64,000 nucleotides of DNA from JAQCEJ01 sp040881995 (GCA_040881995.1 JBBECD010000117.1:51062-115061), one strand, 5' to 3'. Shown: positions 42,736-52,267, numbered from the stretch's first letter. Numbers and translations: made by a program. Notes: generated by a model not told the origin, from the sequence alone.

Positions 42736-44226
42736 ATGCATCCTGTCCACGAACTCTATCAACAGCGGCGTCGCGAATTCTTGACCTCGACCGCCAGCGG
42801 GCTGGGGATGACGGCTCTCGCCTCGATGCTGCTCGAAGACGATGCCTCGCGCGCGGCTCCGCCGCTCAAAACCGTAAATCCGCTGATGGCGCGGGCGGCG
42901 CATTTTGCACCGAAGGCCAAGTCGTGCATCTTCCTGTTTCAGGCCGATGCGCCGTCGCATCTCGACTTGTATATCTCGAAGCCGAAGCTCAACGAACTGA
43001 GCGGTCAGCCCGTCCCGAAATCGCTGGTCGAAAACGTCCGCTTCGCCTTCATTCAAAAGGATACTGCCACGCTGCTCGGCACCAAACGCAAATTCTCGCG
43101 GCATGGCGAATGCGGCATGGAATTCTCCGACCTGATGCCGAATCTAGCCACCTGTGCCGACGATATGCTGATGATCCATTCGCTGCATTCGAGCCAATTC
43201 AACCACCACCCGGGACAACTGCTCGTGCAATGCGGCCGGCCGACGTTCGGTCTCCCCTCCATGGGTTCGTGGATCACTTACGGATTGGGCAGCGCCTCGC
43301 AAAATCTTCCCGGCTATGTCGTCCTCACCAGCGGACGAGGGTCCAGCGGCGGCAGCACGTTGTGGCAGAGCGGGTTTCTGCCCAGCTTGTACTCCGGCGT
43401 GCGGTTTCGCACGGAAGGAGAACCCGTGCTCAATCTCGCGAATCCCAACGGCCTACCGCGCGAGTTGCAGCGCAAGAGTCTCGACGTCCTCCGCGATCTG
43501 AATGCCTCGCGCTTCGAGTCCCTGCACGATCCCGAGATCGCCAGCCGGATTTCGAGTTACGAACTCGCCTATCGCATGCAATCCGCCGCCCCCGACCTGA
43601 TCGACATCTCGGGCGAATCGAAAGAAACGCTCGAAGCCTACGGCGTCGATCGCCCCGAACCGGCACACCTCGTCGGCGGCCGCGGCAAACAGGGAGAGAC
43701 CTACAAGAGCTACGCCCGCAATTGTCTGTTGGCCCGCCGGCTGGTCGAGCGCGGCGTTCGCTTCGTGAACATCGTGTATGCATCGTGGGACCATCACAGC
43801 AATCTCGACAACGAACTGCCATATAACGCCGGCGCCGTCGATCAGCCGATCGCCGCGCTCATCAAAGACCTCAAGGCCCGCGGCCTGCTCGAAGAGACGC
43901 TGGTGGTCTGGGGCTGCGAATTCGGCCGCACGCCGTTGGGAGAAAACCGCGGCGCCGCGCGGGAAGCGAACACGGGCCGGGACCACCATCCGTATGCGTT
44001 CACCTTCTGGATGGCCGGCGGCGGCATCAAGGGAGGCCAGACCTACGGCGAGAGCGACGAAATCGGCTGGGGCGTCGCGAAAGATCCCGTCCACGTCAAC
44101 GATTTCCAGGCCACGCTGCTACACCTCTTCGGCGTCGACCATTTGAAGCTAACGCACCGCTTCCAGGGACGGGATTTTCGTTTGACGGACGTGGGCGGGA
44201 AGGTGATACCGGAGTGGCTGGCGTAG
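42736..44226 (+). CDS. DUF1501 family protein, partner of the DUF1549/DUF1553 gene
   Basis: A 496-residue Tat-exported protein: QQRRREFLTSTASGLGMTAL is the twin-arginine signal. KSCIFLFQADAPSHLDLYI, YARNCLLARRLVERGVRFVN and CEFGRTPLGENRG...GRDHHPYAFTFWMAGGGIKGG are DUF1501 marks. It lies 136 bases after its DUF1549/DUF1553 partner on the same strand, the common planctomycete arrangement. The two probably act together in the periplasm. Confidence 0.9.
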   Translation: MHPVHELYQQRRREFLTSTASGLGMTALASMLLEDDASRAAPPLKTVNPLMARAAHFAPKAKSCIFLFQADAPSHLDLYISKPKLNELSGQPVPKSLVENVRFAFIQKDTATLLGTKRKFSRHGECGMEFSDLMPNLATCADDMLMIHSLHSSQFNHHPGQLLVQCGRPTFGLPSMGSWITYGLGSASQNLPGYVVLTSGRGSSGGSTLWQSGFLPSLYSGVRFRTEGEPVLNLANPNGLPRELQRKSLDVLRDLNASRFESLHDPEIASRISSYELAYRMQSAAPDLIDISGESKETLEAYGVDRPEPAHLVGGRGKQGETYKSYARNCLLARRLVERGVRFVNIVYASWDHHSNLDNELPYNAGAVDQPIAALIKDLKARGLLEETLVVWGCEFGRTPLGENRGAAREANTGRDHHPYAFTFWMAGGGIKGGQTYGESDEIGWGVAKDPVHVNDFQATLLHLFGVDHLKLTHRFQGRDFRLTDVGGKVIPEWLA

Positions 44227-44412
44227 CCGGAATTTCGGACTGCCACTGCTGACGGCTTTGCTTCAGCCGTGGAATTGCGAGCATCAATCTGACCATTGTT
44301 GAACGAAATCCCGTCGGTCGTCGGTGAGGGTGAATATTTCGGGCGGCTCGACGTCTTTTGCCGCGCCGACCGGCGGTTCGAATCACAAAACCCAACAGCA
44401 AAGGGTCATGAA

Positions 44413-44709
44413 ATGGCAGACTGGGAGTATGCCACAATCGTTATGGGAACGCCTGACAATAAAGGTCGGCGTTGGATGTTTACTTCACCGGATCCGAATA
44501 CACCGGGGGCGCAAGTTGGCGCGGCCGAAAAGCCCCGATTCATCGGTCGCCTTTGGCAAGGAACACGTTTGTTCGAAACGGCCTTAAAAGAAATGGACGA
44601 TCGAGGTTGGGAGTTGGTATCGCACTCGTTTTCGGGTCTGATCTTTGCTTTTTACGGAATCGCCGTATTCAGAAGGCCCGCCGGCTACAACCAAAAACAG
44701 ACCCCCTGA
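44413..44709 (+). CDS. small hypothetical protein (DUF4177-like)
   Basis: A 98-residue protein beginning MADWEYATIVMG and ending near WELVSHSFSGLIFAFYGIAVFRRP. The 'WEY...GWELVS....FRR' outline is that of DUF4177-like single-domain proteins, role unknown. AAAGGG sits eight bases before the ATG at 44413. The frame extends upstream to 44296 without any such signal. Confidence 0.6.
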   Translation: MADWEYATIVMGTPDNKGRRWMFTSPDPNTPGAQVGAAEKPRFIGRLWQGTRLFETALKEMDDRGWELVSHSFSGLIFAFYGIAVFRRPAGYNQKQTP

Positions 44710-44880
44710 TTCAGCGTCTTTAATGTCGTCCGGATCGATGTTAAGCCACACTCCGGGTGCCGGCTATAGGAAGTTTTCTGTAAGGCAGACTTTGGGTCAG
44801 CAGTGCAATTCGCCTCAAGATGCAGAATGTTGATGAATTCCCAATCAGTTTATGGCATCAACCGAAAATCGCGATCGCCT

Positions 44881-45573
44881 TCAACGCGCCCGGCGATACA
44901 TCATCAACCCGACGCATCCCGTCACCAGCAACCACACCGTCGCCGGTTCGGGGACGGCGAGGGCGTTTGTCTGCAGGCCGTCCATGTGGTCCCAGCCGTC
45001 GCCGGTCGTGCCGTCGAAGACGATGCGGGCGATCGGCGTGTCGGCGACCAGTCCGGCGAATTGGTCTTTGAACGCGCCGATGGTGGCGATGACGTTATCC
45101 GACTCGTCGTACGCGGTGGCGAACAGCGTGTCGCTTTGACCGTCGCCGTTCCAGTACCCGAAGGCGGTGATTTCGTAACCGGGCAGGACGTGGGCCACGA
45201 TATCGTCGAACTGGTTGCTGCCGCCGACGCCGTTGGGGAAATTGGCCAGATGCATCGGACCGTGCGGCGGGCCCTCGCTGAAGAGGTACGTCACCGGATA
45301 CCCGCCGCCTGCGAGTTCATCGAAACTGAGCCCCAGCGCAGGCAAACTCGAGATCTGCACGCCCGCCGAATACGATTCAAAATTCTCGAGCGACGTCGCA
45401 CCGGCGGCGGCTTGCCAGTCGGCTTCGTCCGTCGAGTCTCCACTAAAAGTCATCACCGCCGCGCACGCGCGATGATTTGTCACGGCGACCAGACCGGCGA
45501 AAATTAGGCACGACAGCAGCTTGAAGCCGTGTCGACGGATGAAACGTGCAACGATGAATGTGAGCGGGGCCAT
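44881..45573 (-). CDS. PEP-CTERM sorting-signal protein
   Basis: A 230-residue exported protein. A signal peptide (FKLLSCLIFAGLVAVTNHRACA) is followed by a beta-rich body, and the C-terminus is the PEP-CTERM signal: VPEPATVWLLVTGCVGLMMY then Arg-Arg. It should be processed by an exosortase-like protein and released to the envelope or matrix. The exosortase is not in this window. GGGAG seven bases before the ATG supports the start. Confidence 0.88.
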   Translation of the reverse strand: MAPLTFIVARFIRRHGFKLLSCLIFAGLVAVTNHRACAAVMTFSGDSTDEADWQAAAGATSLENFESYSAGVQISSLPALGLSFDELAGGGYPVTYLFSEGPPHGPMHLANFPNGVGGSNQFDDIVAHVLPGYEITAFGYWNGDGQSDTLFATAYDESDNVIATIGAFKDQFAGLVADTPIARIVFDGTTGDGWDHMDGLQTNALAVPEPATVWLLVTGCVGLMMYRRAR

Positions 45574-46131
45574 GAATGTCTCCCAAGAGTCGTCGTCAAA
45601 GGGCTGTCATTAAATACGTATAAACGCCGCCATCCTGATCGTATCGCGAAAATACTCTCCTGCAAGCCATTATTTTAGAAATTTGGCAACACTTTAGCCG
45701 AACGGCAAACTCCCTGTTCTCAAAGCACAAGAGAAAACAAAACAAAGAATTTGAAACGAGAGCTCGCAGAGAGATCAAGGCGATTTTTTCAAAGTCTCTG
45801 CACTACTAATGGGCAGAATTTGCGCACGGCGCGTAAAATGTTTGATGTCGAAAGCGCTATGCGTCCGTCTGCGAAAATCTGCGGACTATGCCCGACGTCT
45901 GCCGCCAGTGAAAGGCAGGTGTCACGCGAAGGCGCGAAGGCGCAAAGAAATCCACAACTATTGTCTCGTCAAGTCGAACTCTTCACTTTGCGCCTTCGCG
46001 TGACAAGTCTCTTCTGGTTTCGTATGTAAAAACTTTGGGTGCGGGCAAAGCTCGCGCCATGTTTCAATCTTTTGAATTCCTTTTATGTTCTTTGCGTTTT
46101 TTTGATGCTATTCGCGGTCTGGACCATCCAC
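45574..46131. repeat. gap containing a long member of the 'GCGAAGGCGCAAAG' repeat family (45886-46063)
   Basis: The first 300 bases are AT-rich with no gene. From about 45886 come GACGTCTGCCGCCAGTGAAA, the hairpin arms TCACGCGAAGGCGCGAAGGC and TTTGCGCCTTCGCGTGACAA, then the tail CTCTTCTGGTTTCG and GCGGGCAAAGCTCGCGCC, in the same order as at 37172-37362. Confidence 0.6.
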
Positions 46132-46165
46132 AAAAAAACGTTCTCGAGCCAAAGCCCGGGAACGT
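46132..46165 (-). terminator. rho-independent terminator of the BBP7-like gene
   Basis: Read leftward, ACGTTCCCGGGC and GCTCGAGAACGT form a 12-pair stem (one mismatch, one G-U) around a short loop, directly followed by a run of seven T. It lies 39 bases after the stop of the leftward outer-membrane gene. Confidence 0.8.
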
Positions 46166-46203
46166 GATTTGATCAGATTGAGACGCCATCGGCAATCGTC
46201 GCG

Positions 46204-47535
46204 TTAGCGGAAGCGGAATTCTCCGCCGACCGACAAACCTTGCAGACGCATGTCGCCGCGGTTGGGGTTGGTGACGACGTCCGGCGGATTGGGGAACGGG
46301 CCGTTGTCGTTGTAGCGGATGATTTCGTGCGGACGCTGCACGTTGCCGAACCACAACAGGTTGTAGCCCACCGTCAAAAACAGGCTGTCGGTCAGGCGAA
46401 TCCGGGCGTTGACGCCGAGTTCGGCGCCAGCGGCGACGTCGGTATCGCTGGCAGTGGTCTTCACCGTGGGATCGGCGAACGACCGCAATGCCGTCGTCGT
46501 CACCGAATCCTGATAGGAGTTCATCCCGAGCATGACTTTCGGTTCGACCGCGAAGGTGAACCAGCGGTGCACGAGTTCGGCCCGCAAGCCGATTTGCGGC
46601 CCATAGATGTTGTTGTTGGTTTGCGATTCGATGGTGCTGGTGAGCGGCGCCAGAAAGCCGAACGAATCGAACACGCCTCTTTGATTCAAACCTTCGCGAA
46701 TGTTGATGTAGCGGAAGCCCCCCATCGGCCTGAGCTTCAAGCCTTCGCCGCCCCTATCGGGACTAATGATGAAGTTGGCTTCGGTTCCCCAGATTTTGCT
46801 TTCCCATTCCGCCTGAAAGCTGTTGTCGTACAGGAAGATGTTATCGCCCAGCGCGCCGTTGACGAGGGTGCTCGTCCCGACGAAGGTTCCCAGTTCGGGC
46901 GGGATGTCGGAGGGAAGATCGCGCGCCACCGAGAGGTGCTTCTCGTTTTGGAAGCCGAAGAAGTTGGCTTCGAAATCGCCCATCGTGGTCGGAATGCCGA
47001 ACGTGCCGCGGATGCCGTTGACGTCGCTGAGGCGGATGTCGTTGGTATCGGGAACACGAGCCTGCCCGATGAGCACGCCCCCCGCGAAGACATCGAAGGG
47101 GATGCGCGGATTATCGATAAATTGCACCGGCTCGCCGAGCAGCGTATCGCCGGGACGTTCGAAGTCCCAGTTGAGATATTCGATGCGGATCCAACTGTCG
47201 CGGGCCACGTCTTTAAGGAGCCTGTCGGCGGGCGTATCCTGGTATCCCCAGCCCCGATCTTCGGGAAGCTGGCGAATGGCGATGCCGTCGGAGTCGCAAA
47301 ACTGGACTCCCTCCACGGGCCGGAAGCCCGCGGGTCCGCTAAAGCTCGGCGGTCCGCCGTACTGCGGATAGCCGACGTGACTGTAATCGGCCGCCGGGGG
47401 ACCATATGCCGGAGGCGGATATGCGGGAGACCCCGCCGGACCGCCCGGTCCATACTGAGCCCAGGAGGAATTCCCTGCGCCGAAAATCCCGGTCACGATC
47501 AGGCATGTCGTCAAGAGTGTTGATATTCTGGTCAT
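46204..47535 (-). CDS. BBP7-family outer-membrane beta-barrel protein
   Basis: A 443-residue outer-membrane protein. Signal peptide (STLLTTCLIVTGIFGAGNSS) then a Pro/Gly/Tyr-rich linker (PAYPPPAYGPPAADYSHVGY), and then alternating-strand sequence typical of a barrel ending in Phe-Arg-Phe-Arg. The body (WIRIEYLNWDF, LKLRPMGGFRYINIREG, DSLFLTVGYNLLWFGNVQRP) matches the planctomycete BBP7 family. It probably forms a pore or structural component. A strong terminator follows. It is monocistronic here. Confidence 0.85.
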   Translation of the reverse strand: MTRISTLLTTCLIVTGIFGAGNSSWAQYGPGGPAGSPAYPPPAYGPPAADYSHVGYPQYGGPPSFSGPAGFRPVEGVQFCDSDGIAIRQLPEDRGWGYQDTPADRLLKDVARDSWIRIEYLNWDFERPGDTLLGEPVQFIDNPRIPFDVFAGGVLIGQARVPDTNDIRLSDVNGIRGTFGIPTTMGDFEANFFGFQNEKHLSVARDLPSDIPPELGTFVGTSTLVNGALGDNIFLYDNSFQAEWESKIWGTEANFIISPDRGGEGLKLRPMGGFRYINIREGLNQRGVFDSFGFLAPLTSTIESQTNNNIYGPQIGLRAELVHRWFTFAVEPKVMLGMNSYQDSVTTTALRSFADPTVKTTASDTDVAAGAELGVNARIRLTDSLFLTVGYNLLWFGNVQRPHEIIRYNDNGPFPNPPDVVTNPNRGDMRLQGLSVGGEFRFR

Positions 47536-47784
47536 CGGGGGGCTTCAGCAATCTGGAGTGACTGAAAGGTGAGGACGAATAGACCGCCCGTAAGTGGTGC
47601 TGACACCGAGACAATAGGATCTACGTCCTGTATCGGTTGTTCCGGTTAGAGGACTTCGGACAAACTCCAGAGGATTGTCAAAATGTTCGGATTATGCCGA
47701 TCGTGCCGGTGATATCGAGAAGACGGACTAATTAGGAAAATGGCGTTGAGTTGGTAGACAAGGTGGAATGAGTACGATACGCGA

Positions 47785-47840
47785 TGGGGAGATGGGGAGA
47801 TAGGGAGATAGGGAGATAGGGAGATAGGGAGATAGGGAGA
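47785..47840. repeat. 8-base tandem repeat (GATAGGGA)n
   Basis: Seven units, two GATGGGGA then five GATAGGGA, cover 56 bases. Just to the right, ATCTCCCTATCC is the inverse, so a hairpin can form after the stop of the leftward symporter gene. The G-triplets could also form a quadruplex. Confidence 0.8.
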
Positions 47841-47862
47841 CAAAAATCCTCCCCTCATCTCC

Positions 47863-49488
47863 CTATCCTGCTTCTCCCTCAGTCAAGCGGGTGATGACGG
47901 CACAGCCGCAGGCATCGCTCCAGACGTTGACGGTCGTCCGGCACATGTCCAGAACTCGGTCGACGGCGAGAATCACCCCCTGGGCTTCCAACGGAAGGCC
48001 CACCGCCTGCAGGACGATCGCCATCATCACCAGCCCGGCGTGCGGTATGCCCGCGGCCCCCACGCTGGCCAGTAAAGCGGTCACCGCCACCAGAATTTGT
48101 GCTTGCACGGACATGGCGAAGCCGGGCGTGGCTTGAGCGATGAACAGCACGGCGACCGCTTCGTAAAGTGCAGTGCCATCCATGTTGATCGTCGCCCCGA
48201 GGGGGAGCACAAACGAACTGACCCGGTTCGGCACCCCCGCGCGGGTCTCCACGCTGGTGAGCGTCAGCGGCAACGTTCCGTTAGACGACGCCGTCGAAAA
48301 CGCCGTCATGAGGGCGGGACTCATCGCTTGGGCGAACTTCCACGGCGAACGCCGGCCGAGAATCGCCACGAACAGCGGCAGCACCACGCAGGCATGCACC
48401 AGGAGTGCGAGAAACACCGTGAGCATGTACCAGGCCAGCGTTGAAAAGATTTGCAGCCCTTGTGAGGCAGTCGCATAAATCATGAAAGCCCCGACGCCGA
48501 TCGGTGCGAGGCCGATCACGAATTGCGTCATTCCCATCATGACTTCGAATGCGGCCTGGAAAAACTCACGAAATATTCGTCCCGCTTTTTCGCCCGCGCG
48601 GATCGTGAAGATCCCGATCAGCAGGCTAAACGTAATGATCGAAAGGAAATTCGCATCGGTCAGCGCGGCGATCGGGTTGGGAGGAATCATGTCGTTGATG
48701 AGATTCCCGAAAATACCGGTGAGCGTCTGGTCTGCTCCCTCGATCGCACCAGCGCCCTCCCCGGGCAGAATGGCCCCGACGCCCGGCCGAATCAGATTGA
48801 CCATGCAGATTCCGGTTGTGATCGCCAGGAGACTGGTTGTGACATAATAACCGAGCGTTTTGGCGAACATTTTTCCGAGTTGACGGGAACTCCCGAGTCC
48901 CGTCACGCCGGTCACCAGCGACGTGACGATGAGCGGAATGCTGATCATTTTAAGCATCCGCAGAAACAGATCGCCGATCGCTTTTGCCCAGTCCGCCAAT
49001 GTGCGCGACGGGGTGCCGCCGTATGCCGCGTAAGCCGGTCCCCACTCGGGAAATTTTCTGACGAGTTCGGCGGGATCGCGCGCATTGATGGTGTCGGTAA
49101 AGGGAGCGCCGTCGAGCGTCCCCGAATGCATGAGGGTGATCTGGTCGAGGTCTTCGTCGATTTTCAGGGTGCGATTCTTGACGACCAGCGTCGCGGCGAC
49201 CGGTTCGGTTCCCTGCGGATATTCGCGGTGATACAGTTCCGCCAGTTGCGGATACCGTTTTTCGAGCGCCGAGAAACTGCCGAGCGTTTGACGCTGCGGC
49301 CCGGCGCCGCCGTTGAACAAAACGTGGAAGACTTGCGGATCGGGCTCGACGCTCATTTCCAGATCGGGGAGTTCGACTTCCGTCGTGCGTTGACTGAAAC
49401 GGAAATTAAAAATCAGTCCGACGGTCACGCCGATCAGGAGTGCGATAAGAATCTGATAATGCAGCGGCATCCGCGAAGAATTGCTCAC
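47863..49488 (-). CDS. dicarboxylate/amino-acid:cation symporter (DAACS) with inserted outer domain
   Basis: A 541-residue membrane symporter. TM1 is QILIALLIGVTVGLIFNF (residues about 12-29). Then about 135 hydrophilic residues (30-165), absent from GltP/GltT relatives of about 430 residues, stand in the loop between TM1 and TM2, which faces outward. The rest is standard: LRMLKMISIPLIVTSLVTGV, ATASSNGTLPLTL (serine-rich hairpin), and TINMDGTALY, the substrate/cation motif. It likely imports acidic amino acids or dicarboxylates with Na+ or H+. Start GTG at 49488 follows AAAGGC; ATG at 49470 is an alternative. Confidence 0.87.
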   Translation of the reverse strand: MSNSSRMPLHYQILIALLIGVTVGLIFNFRFSQRTTEVELPDLEMSVEPDPQVFHVLFNGGAGPQRQTLGSFSALEKRYPQLAELYHREYPQGTEPVAATLVVKNRTLKIDEDLDQITLMHSGTLDGAPFTDTINARDPAELVRKFPEWGPAYAAYGGTPSRTLADWAKAIGDLFLRMLKMISIPLIVTSLVTGVTGLGSSRQLGKMFAKTLGYYVTTSLLAITTGICMVNLIRPGVGAILPGEGAGAIEGADQTLTGIFGNLINDMIPPNPIAALTDANFLSIITFSLLIGIFTIRAGEKAGRIFREFFQAAFEVMMGMTQFVIGLAPIGVGAFMIYATASQGLQIFSTLAWYMLTVFLALLVHACVVLPLFVAILGRRSPWKFAQAMSPALMTAFSTASSNGTLPLTLTSVETRAGVPNRVSSFVLPLGATINMDGTALYEAVAVLFIAQATPGFAMSVQAQILVAVTALLASVGAAGIPHAGLVMMAIVLQAVGLPLEAQGVILAVDRVLDMCRTTVNVWSDACGCAVITRLTEGEAG

Positions 49489-49565
49489 AAGCCTGCCTTT
49501 CGATTTTTTCCTGTTTACAAGCCCGCAGCGCAAGCAAGGGGGCTTTTGAATTTGCGGACGTGTCG

Positions 49566-49712
49566 TGTAAATGTCAAATGTCGAAATCCGAATGACGAAT
49601 CAATGTCGAAGCTCGAAATTCGAATGACGAAGGATCGCATCGCTTCGTCATTTGGACATTCGGATTTGATTCGTCATTTGTGCTTCGACATTCGTCATTC
49701 GGTCTCGGTGGG
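49566..49712. repeat. 'AATGACGAATG' palindromic repeat, long degenerate copy
   Basis: GTCGAAATCCGAATGACGAA at left and TTCGTCATTTGGACATTCGG at right, with internal repeats of CGAAATTCGAATGACGAA. It is a relative of the trxB-flanking element, in the gap between two leftward genes. Confidence 0.6.
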
Positions 49713-49743
49713 TCAGCGCGGCGAAACGCCGCTCGACGCCCCC

Positions 49744-50847
49744 CTACATCCTCGCATCGATCGTCATCCACTTCTTCTGGTCGTACGAGTCGAGCACCGC
49801 GTCGGCGACCGCTTGGGCGCGGGCGCCGTCATCGAAACCGGGGACGGCGTCGCGTCCCTCGACGATGGCGCTCACGAACTCATAGACAAGGTCGTAGCGA
49901 AAGACGGTGCTCGGGAGTCCCTCACTCGGGTCGCGCAAACTTGTCGCCGGTTTGAGGAACTCCGCAGGCACATTAACTTTCTCCATGCTGCCGCCGTGCT
50001 TGCCGATGAGAATCGAGTTTGGTTCGACGAGTTGATAGACCGCCGAGCCTTCGCTGCCGTTAATTTCGGCCCACTCGAAGCCGACGCCGTTGTTGTGATG
50101 GCCTTTCATCAACGTGCTCCCCTCCCACACGCCGACGGCTCCCGACTCGAAGCGGCCGATGAGAGCCGACCAGTCGTCGACTTCGGAGGGGGGGCAGGGT
50201 TGGCCCTCCGCCGTTTTGTCCCGCTTGGCGAACTGTGCGACCGCGCCGCAGACTTCCGTAATCGGCCCGAGCAGATTCTGGGCGAAGTCGATGCGATGGA
50301 TCGTCATGTCGAACAGATCCCCCGCCCCCGCGAGTTTCTTGATCTGCCGCCAACTCCAACTCGTCTCGGGGAGATCAAGAAATCGCTGACTGCGAAAGTG
50401 TCGCGGTTGGCCGAGCATACCGGTTTTGAGCAGGTGTTGCAGATACTTCATCGACGGCGCGAAGCGATACGTGAACGCCGTCATATGGCGGACGTTTTTC
50501 TCTTTGGCCGCGCGGTACATCTCCGCCGATTCGGCGAAGTTAAGGCCGAGCGGCTTTTCGCACATCACATGTTTCCCCGCGGCGATGCACGCGAGCGCGA
50601 TCGGTTTGTGCGTGAAATTCGGCGTGGCGATGATCACCGCATCGATCTCGGGATCGCCGGCGATTTTTTCGTAATGCGTCGTCTGTTTGGTCGGTCCCCA
50701 ATCGTTCTGTCGCTGAGCCAGCAGTGCTTCATTGGGATCGCACACCGCCGCCAACTCCGCCTGCGGGTGATATTGAATCCCCGGCACGTGATGAAAATCA
50801 GAAACGGCCCCCGCGCCGATAATGGCCAGTCGAATTTTTTGAGTCAT
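49744..50847 (-). CDS. Gfo/Idh/MocA family oxidoreductase
   Basis: A 367-residue NAD(P)-dependent sugar or inositol dehydrogenase. Rossmann motif LAIIGAGAVSDFHHVPG at residues about 6-22, MCEKPLGLN with the conserved EKP catalytic Lys, and a C-terminal alpha/beta domain with DLFDMTIHRIDFA. Planctomycetes hold many paralogues; substrate unknown. Cytosolic. The frame is open from 50907 but the ATG at 50847 begins at the domain. Confidence 0.9.
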   Translation of the reverse strand: MTQKIRLAIIGAGAVSDFHHVPGIQYHPQAELAAVCDPNEALLAQRQNDWGPTKQTTHYEKIAGDPEIDAVIIATPNFTHKPIALACIAAGKHVMCEKPLGLNFAESAEMYRAAKEKNVRHMTAFTYRFAPSMKYLQHLLKTGMLGQPRHFRSQRFLDLPETSWSWRQIKKLAGAGDLFDMTIHRIDFAQNLLGPITEVCGAVAQFAKRDKTAEGQPCPPSEVDDWSALIGRFESGAVGVWEGSTLMKGHHNNGVGFEWAEINGSEGSAVYQLVEPNSILIGKHGGSMEKVNVPAEFLKPATSLRDPSEGLPSTVFRYDLVYEFVSAIVEGRDAVPGFDDGARAQAVADAVLDSYDQKKWMTIDARM

Positions 50848-50876
50848 GCTGTGTTGTTTCTCTCGTGTTGAAATTC

Positions 50877-50936
50877 CTCGTTCCCAAGCTGCCACTTGGG
50901 AACGCAAGTCTTCGCAGCTCTGCTGCGCCGGTCGCT
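50877..50936. repeat. 'GTTCCCAAGC' repeat before the first lipoprotein copy
   Basis: CGTTCCCAAGCTGCCACTTG and AAGTCTTCGCAGCTCTGCTG, matching 52151-52206 base for base apart from a few changes. It belongs to the tandem-duplicated unit described for 51081 and 52351. Confidence 0.7.
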
Positions 50937-50995
50937 CCTAAAGCATTCGGCATCGTCACCGGATATTACATGATCGAGAAACGATTCGGTAGACA

Positions 50996-51024
50996 TTGAC
51001 CTAGACGACTAAAGAGCGTTGTGT
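50996..51024 (+). promoter_or_regulatory. promoter candidate of the first lipoprotein gene
   Basis: TTGACC at 50996-51001, a 17-base spacer and TTGTGT at 51019-51024. The second gene copy keeps the same layout (TTGACC at 52268-52273, TTATGT at 52291-52296), although the spacer has diverged, so the pairing is likely selected. Confidence 0.4.
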
Positions 51025-51080
51025 ACACTTCAGTTCGACGAATCGAAAAAATGACCAACCCACACCTTCCGGAGAATACC

Positions 51081-52097
51081 ATGCAAAGCCTCATGTGTCT
51101 CGGTCTCATTGCAGTCATGACCATGGTCTCGGGCTGCGGTTCGGCGGCAAGCGAAGCCAAGGCGACGGCGGAAAAGGCGGATTCGTATCGGCACCATCTT
51201 TTTCTGGTCTGGTCCATTGACAAGACGACGCACGCCGTCAAAGGTTTCGACGAAGGAATTATCGCCCCATCGCAAGAGATCGCGTTGAACCCGGTCGCGG
51301 ATTACGCCGTCAACATTCGCACCGGTGCCATCGAGGATGTAACCGTCACCGATTTTAAAACCGAGTGGCAGGAGAAGCGTCTGCCGTACACGATCTCGTT
51401 CGCCACGACCCGGATGGAAGGATCGCACGATCTCGTCGAACCCTTTCTGCATTTCGAATACGGCACCACCAAGAAGGCGAAGAATCTCGATTCGATTCTC
51501 ATCGGCATTCCCGTCGGTCCGTCGGGCACCAAAACCTATCTCAGCGAAATCGATCGCGTGGGAGCAGCGGATGCGCTTGAAGATCTCGTGCTAATGGCGG
51601 CAGCGGAGCGCGAATCGCCGCTGGATCTCGGCGACTTGCTTCAAACTTACAATTTGCTCGGATCGTCGAAAAAATTGAACCGTTGGAAAGACTTGCTCAA
51701 GAAAGGGACTCCGAAACAACGGCTCGACGCCGCGGGCGTACTGATGTCGCTTGGCGACGCCGAAGGTCGGCGCACCTTCTGCAAGTTTTGCCTGGAAACG
51801 AAGGGTAATCTGCAAGTTGACCTCGTTGACATCTTAGTCCAAATGCCTGCGTCGGATGAAGCCTTATCGACGATGGTGAAATTGCTCGTGTTGCCGCGAC
51901 TTTACCTGACACAAGCGCCCGACGGAGTCGGCGTTGCCGATATCGAGCGACGATATGGCTTAATCCGTGCGTTAAGCGAAGATTATTCACGCGGCGCGCT
52001 GAAACCATACGCCACCGAACTGCTCCAGTGGGCGAAATCGGAAATGGGTCAAAAATACGGCGGCGACGAGTTGCTCAAATTGCTCGACGATAAGTAG
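51081..52097 (+). CDS. lipoprotein of unknown function, first tandem copy
   Basis: A 338-residue protein with a lipoprotein signal (LMCLGLIAVMTMVSGC) and a Lys/Ala-rich linker. Residues 40-170 include VDKT-like beta strands (LFLVWSIDKTTHAVKGFDEG); the rest is helical with HEAT-like pairs (RLDAAGVLMSLGDAEGRRTF). No catalytic motif. It is a paralogue of the gene at 52351, about 60% alike by eye, with an identical last 22 residues. CGGAG before the ATG fixes the start. Confidence 0.7.
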   Translation: MQSLMCLGLIAVMTMVSGCGSAASEAKATAEKADSYRHHLFLVWSIDKTTHAVKGFDEGIIAPSQEIALNPVADYAVNIRTGAIEDVTVTDFKTEWQEKRLPYTISFATTRMEGSHDLVEPFLHFEYGTTKKAKNLDSILIGIPVGPSGTKTYLSEIDRVGAADALEDLVLMAAAERESPLDLGDLLQTYNLLGSSKKLNRWKDLLKKGTPKQRLDAAGVLMSLGDAEGRRTFCKFCLETKGNLQVDLVDILVQMPASDEALSTMVKLLVLPRLYLTQAPDGVGVADIERRYGLIRALSEDYSRGALKPYATELLQWAKSEMGQKYGGDELLKLLDDK

Positions 52098-52150
52098 TCG
52101 AAGACTACGGGTTAGCACTTCGCGTTGCGTCGCGGCTAAACTTTGATTCT

Positions 52151-52206
52151 CGTTCCCAAGCTCCCGCTTGGGAACGCAAGTCTTCGCAGCTCCGCTGCAT
52201 CATGCG
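52151..52206. repeat. 'GTTCCCAAGC' repeat before the second lipoprotein copy
   Basis: CTCGTTCCCAAGCTCCCGCT, then AAGTCTTCGCAGCTCCGCTG. Together with 50877-50936 it shows that the duplication included the upstream repeat, not just the gene. Confidence 0.7.
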
Positions 52207-52267
52207 CGGAGAGAGCATTCGAAATCGTCAACGAATATTACATGATCGAGAGAGCTTCCGGTAGACT

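Noticed and set aside
44360..44400. TTCGAATC resembling a tRNA T-loop
   Set aside because: No cloverleaf arms can be paired around it.
46240..47523. A 427-codon rightward frame
   Set aside because: Antisense shadow of the BBP7-like barrel gene, which has a signal peptide and terminator.
48523..50871. A 782-codon rightward frame
   Set aside because: It lies antisense to the symporter and oxidoreductase genes, both of which have clear families; the composition is Arg/His-rich, typical of a shadow frame in GC-rich DNA.
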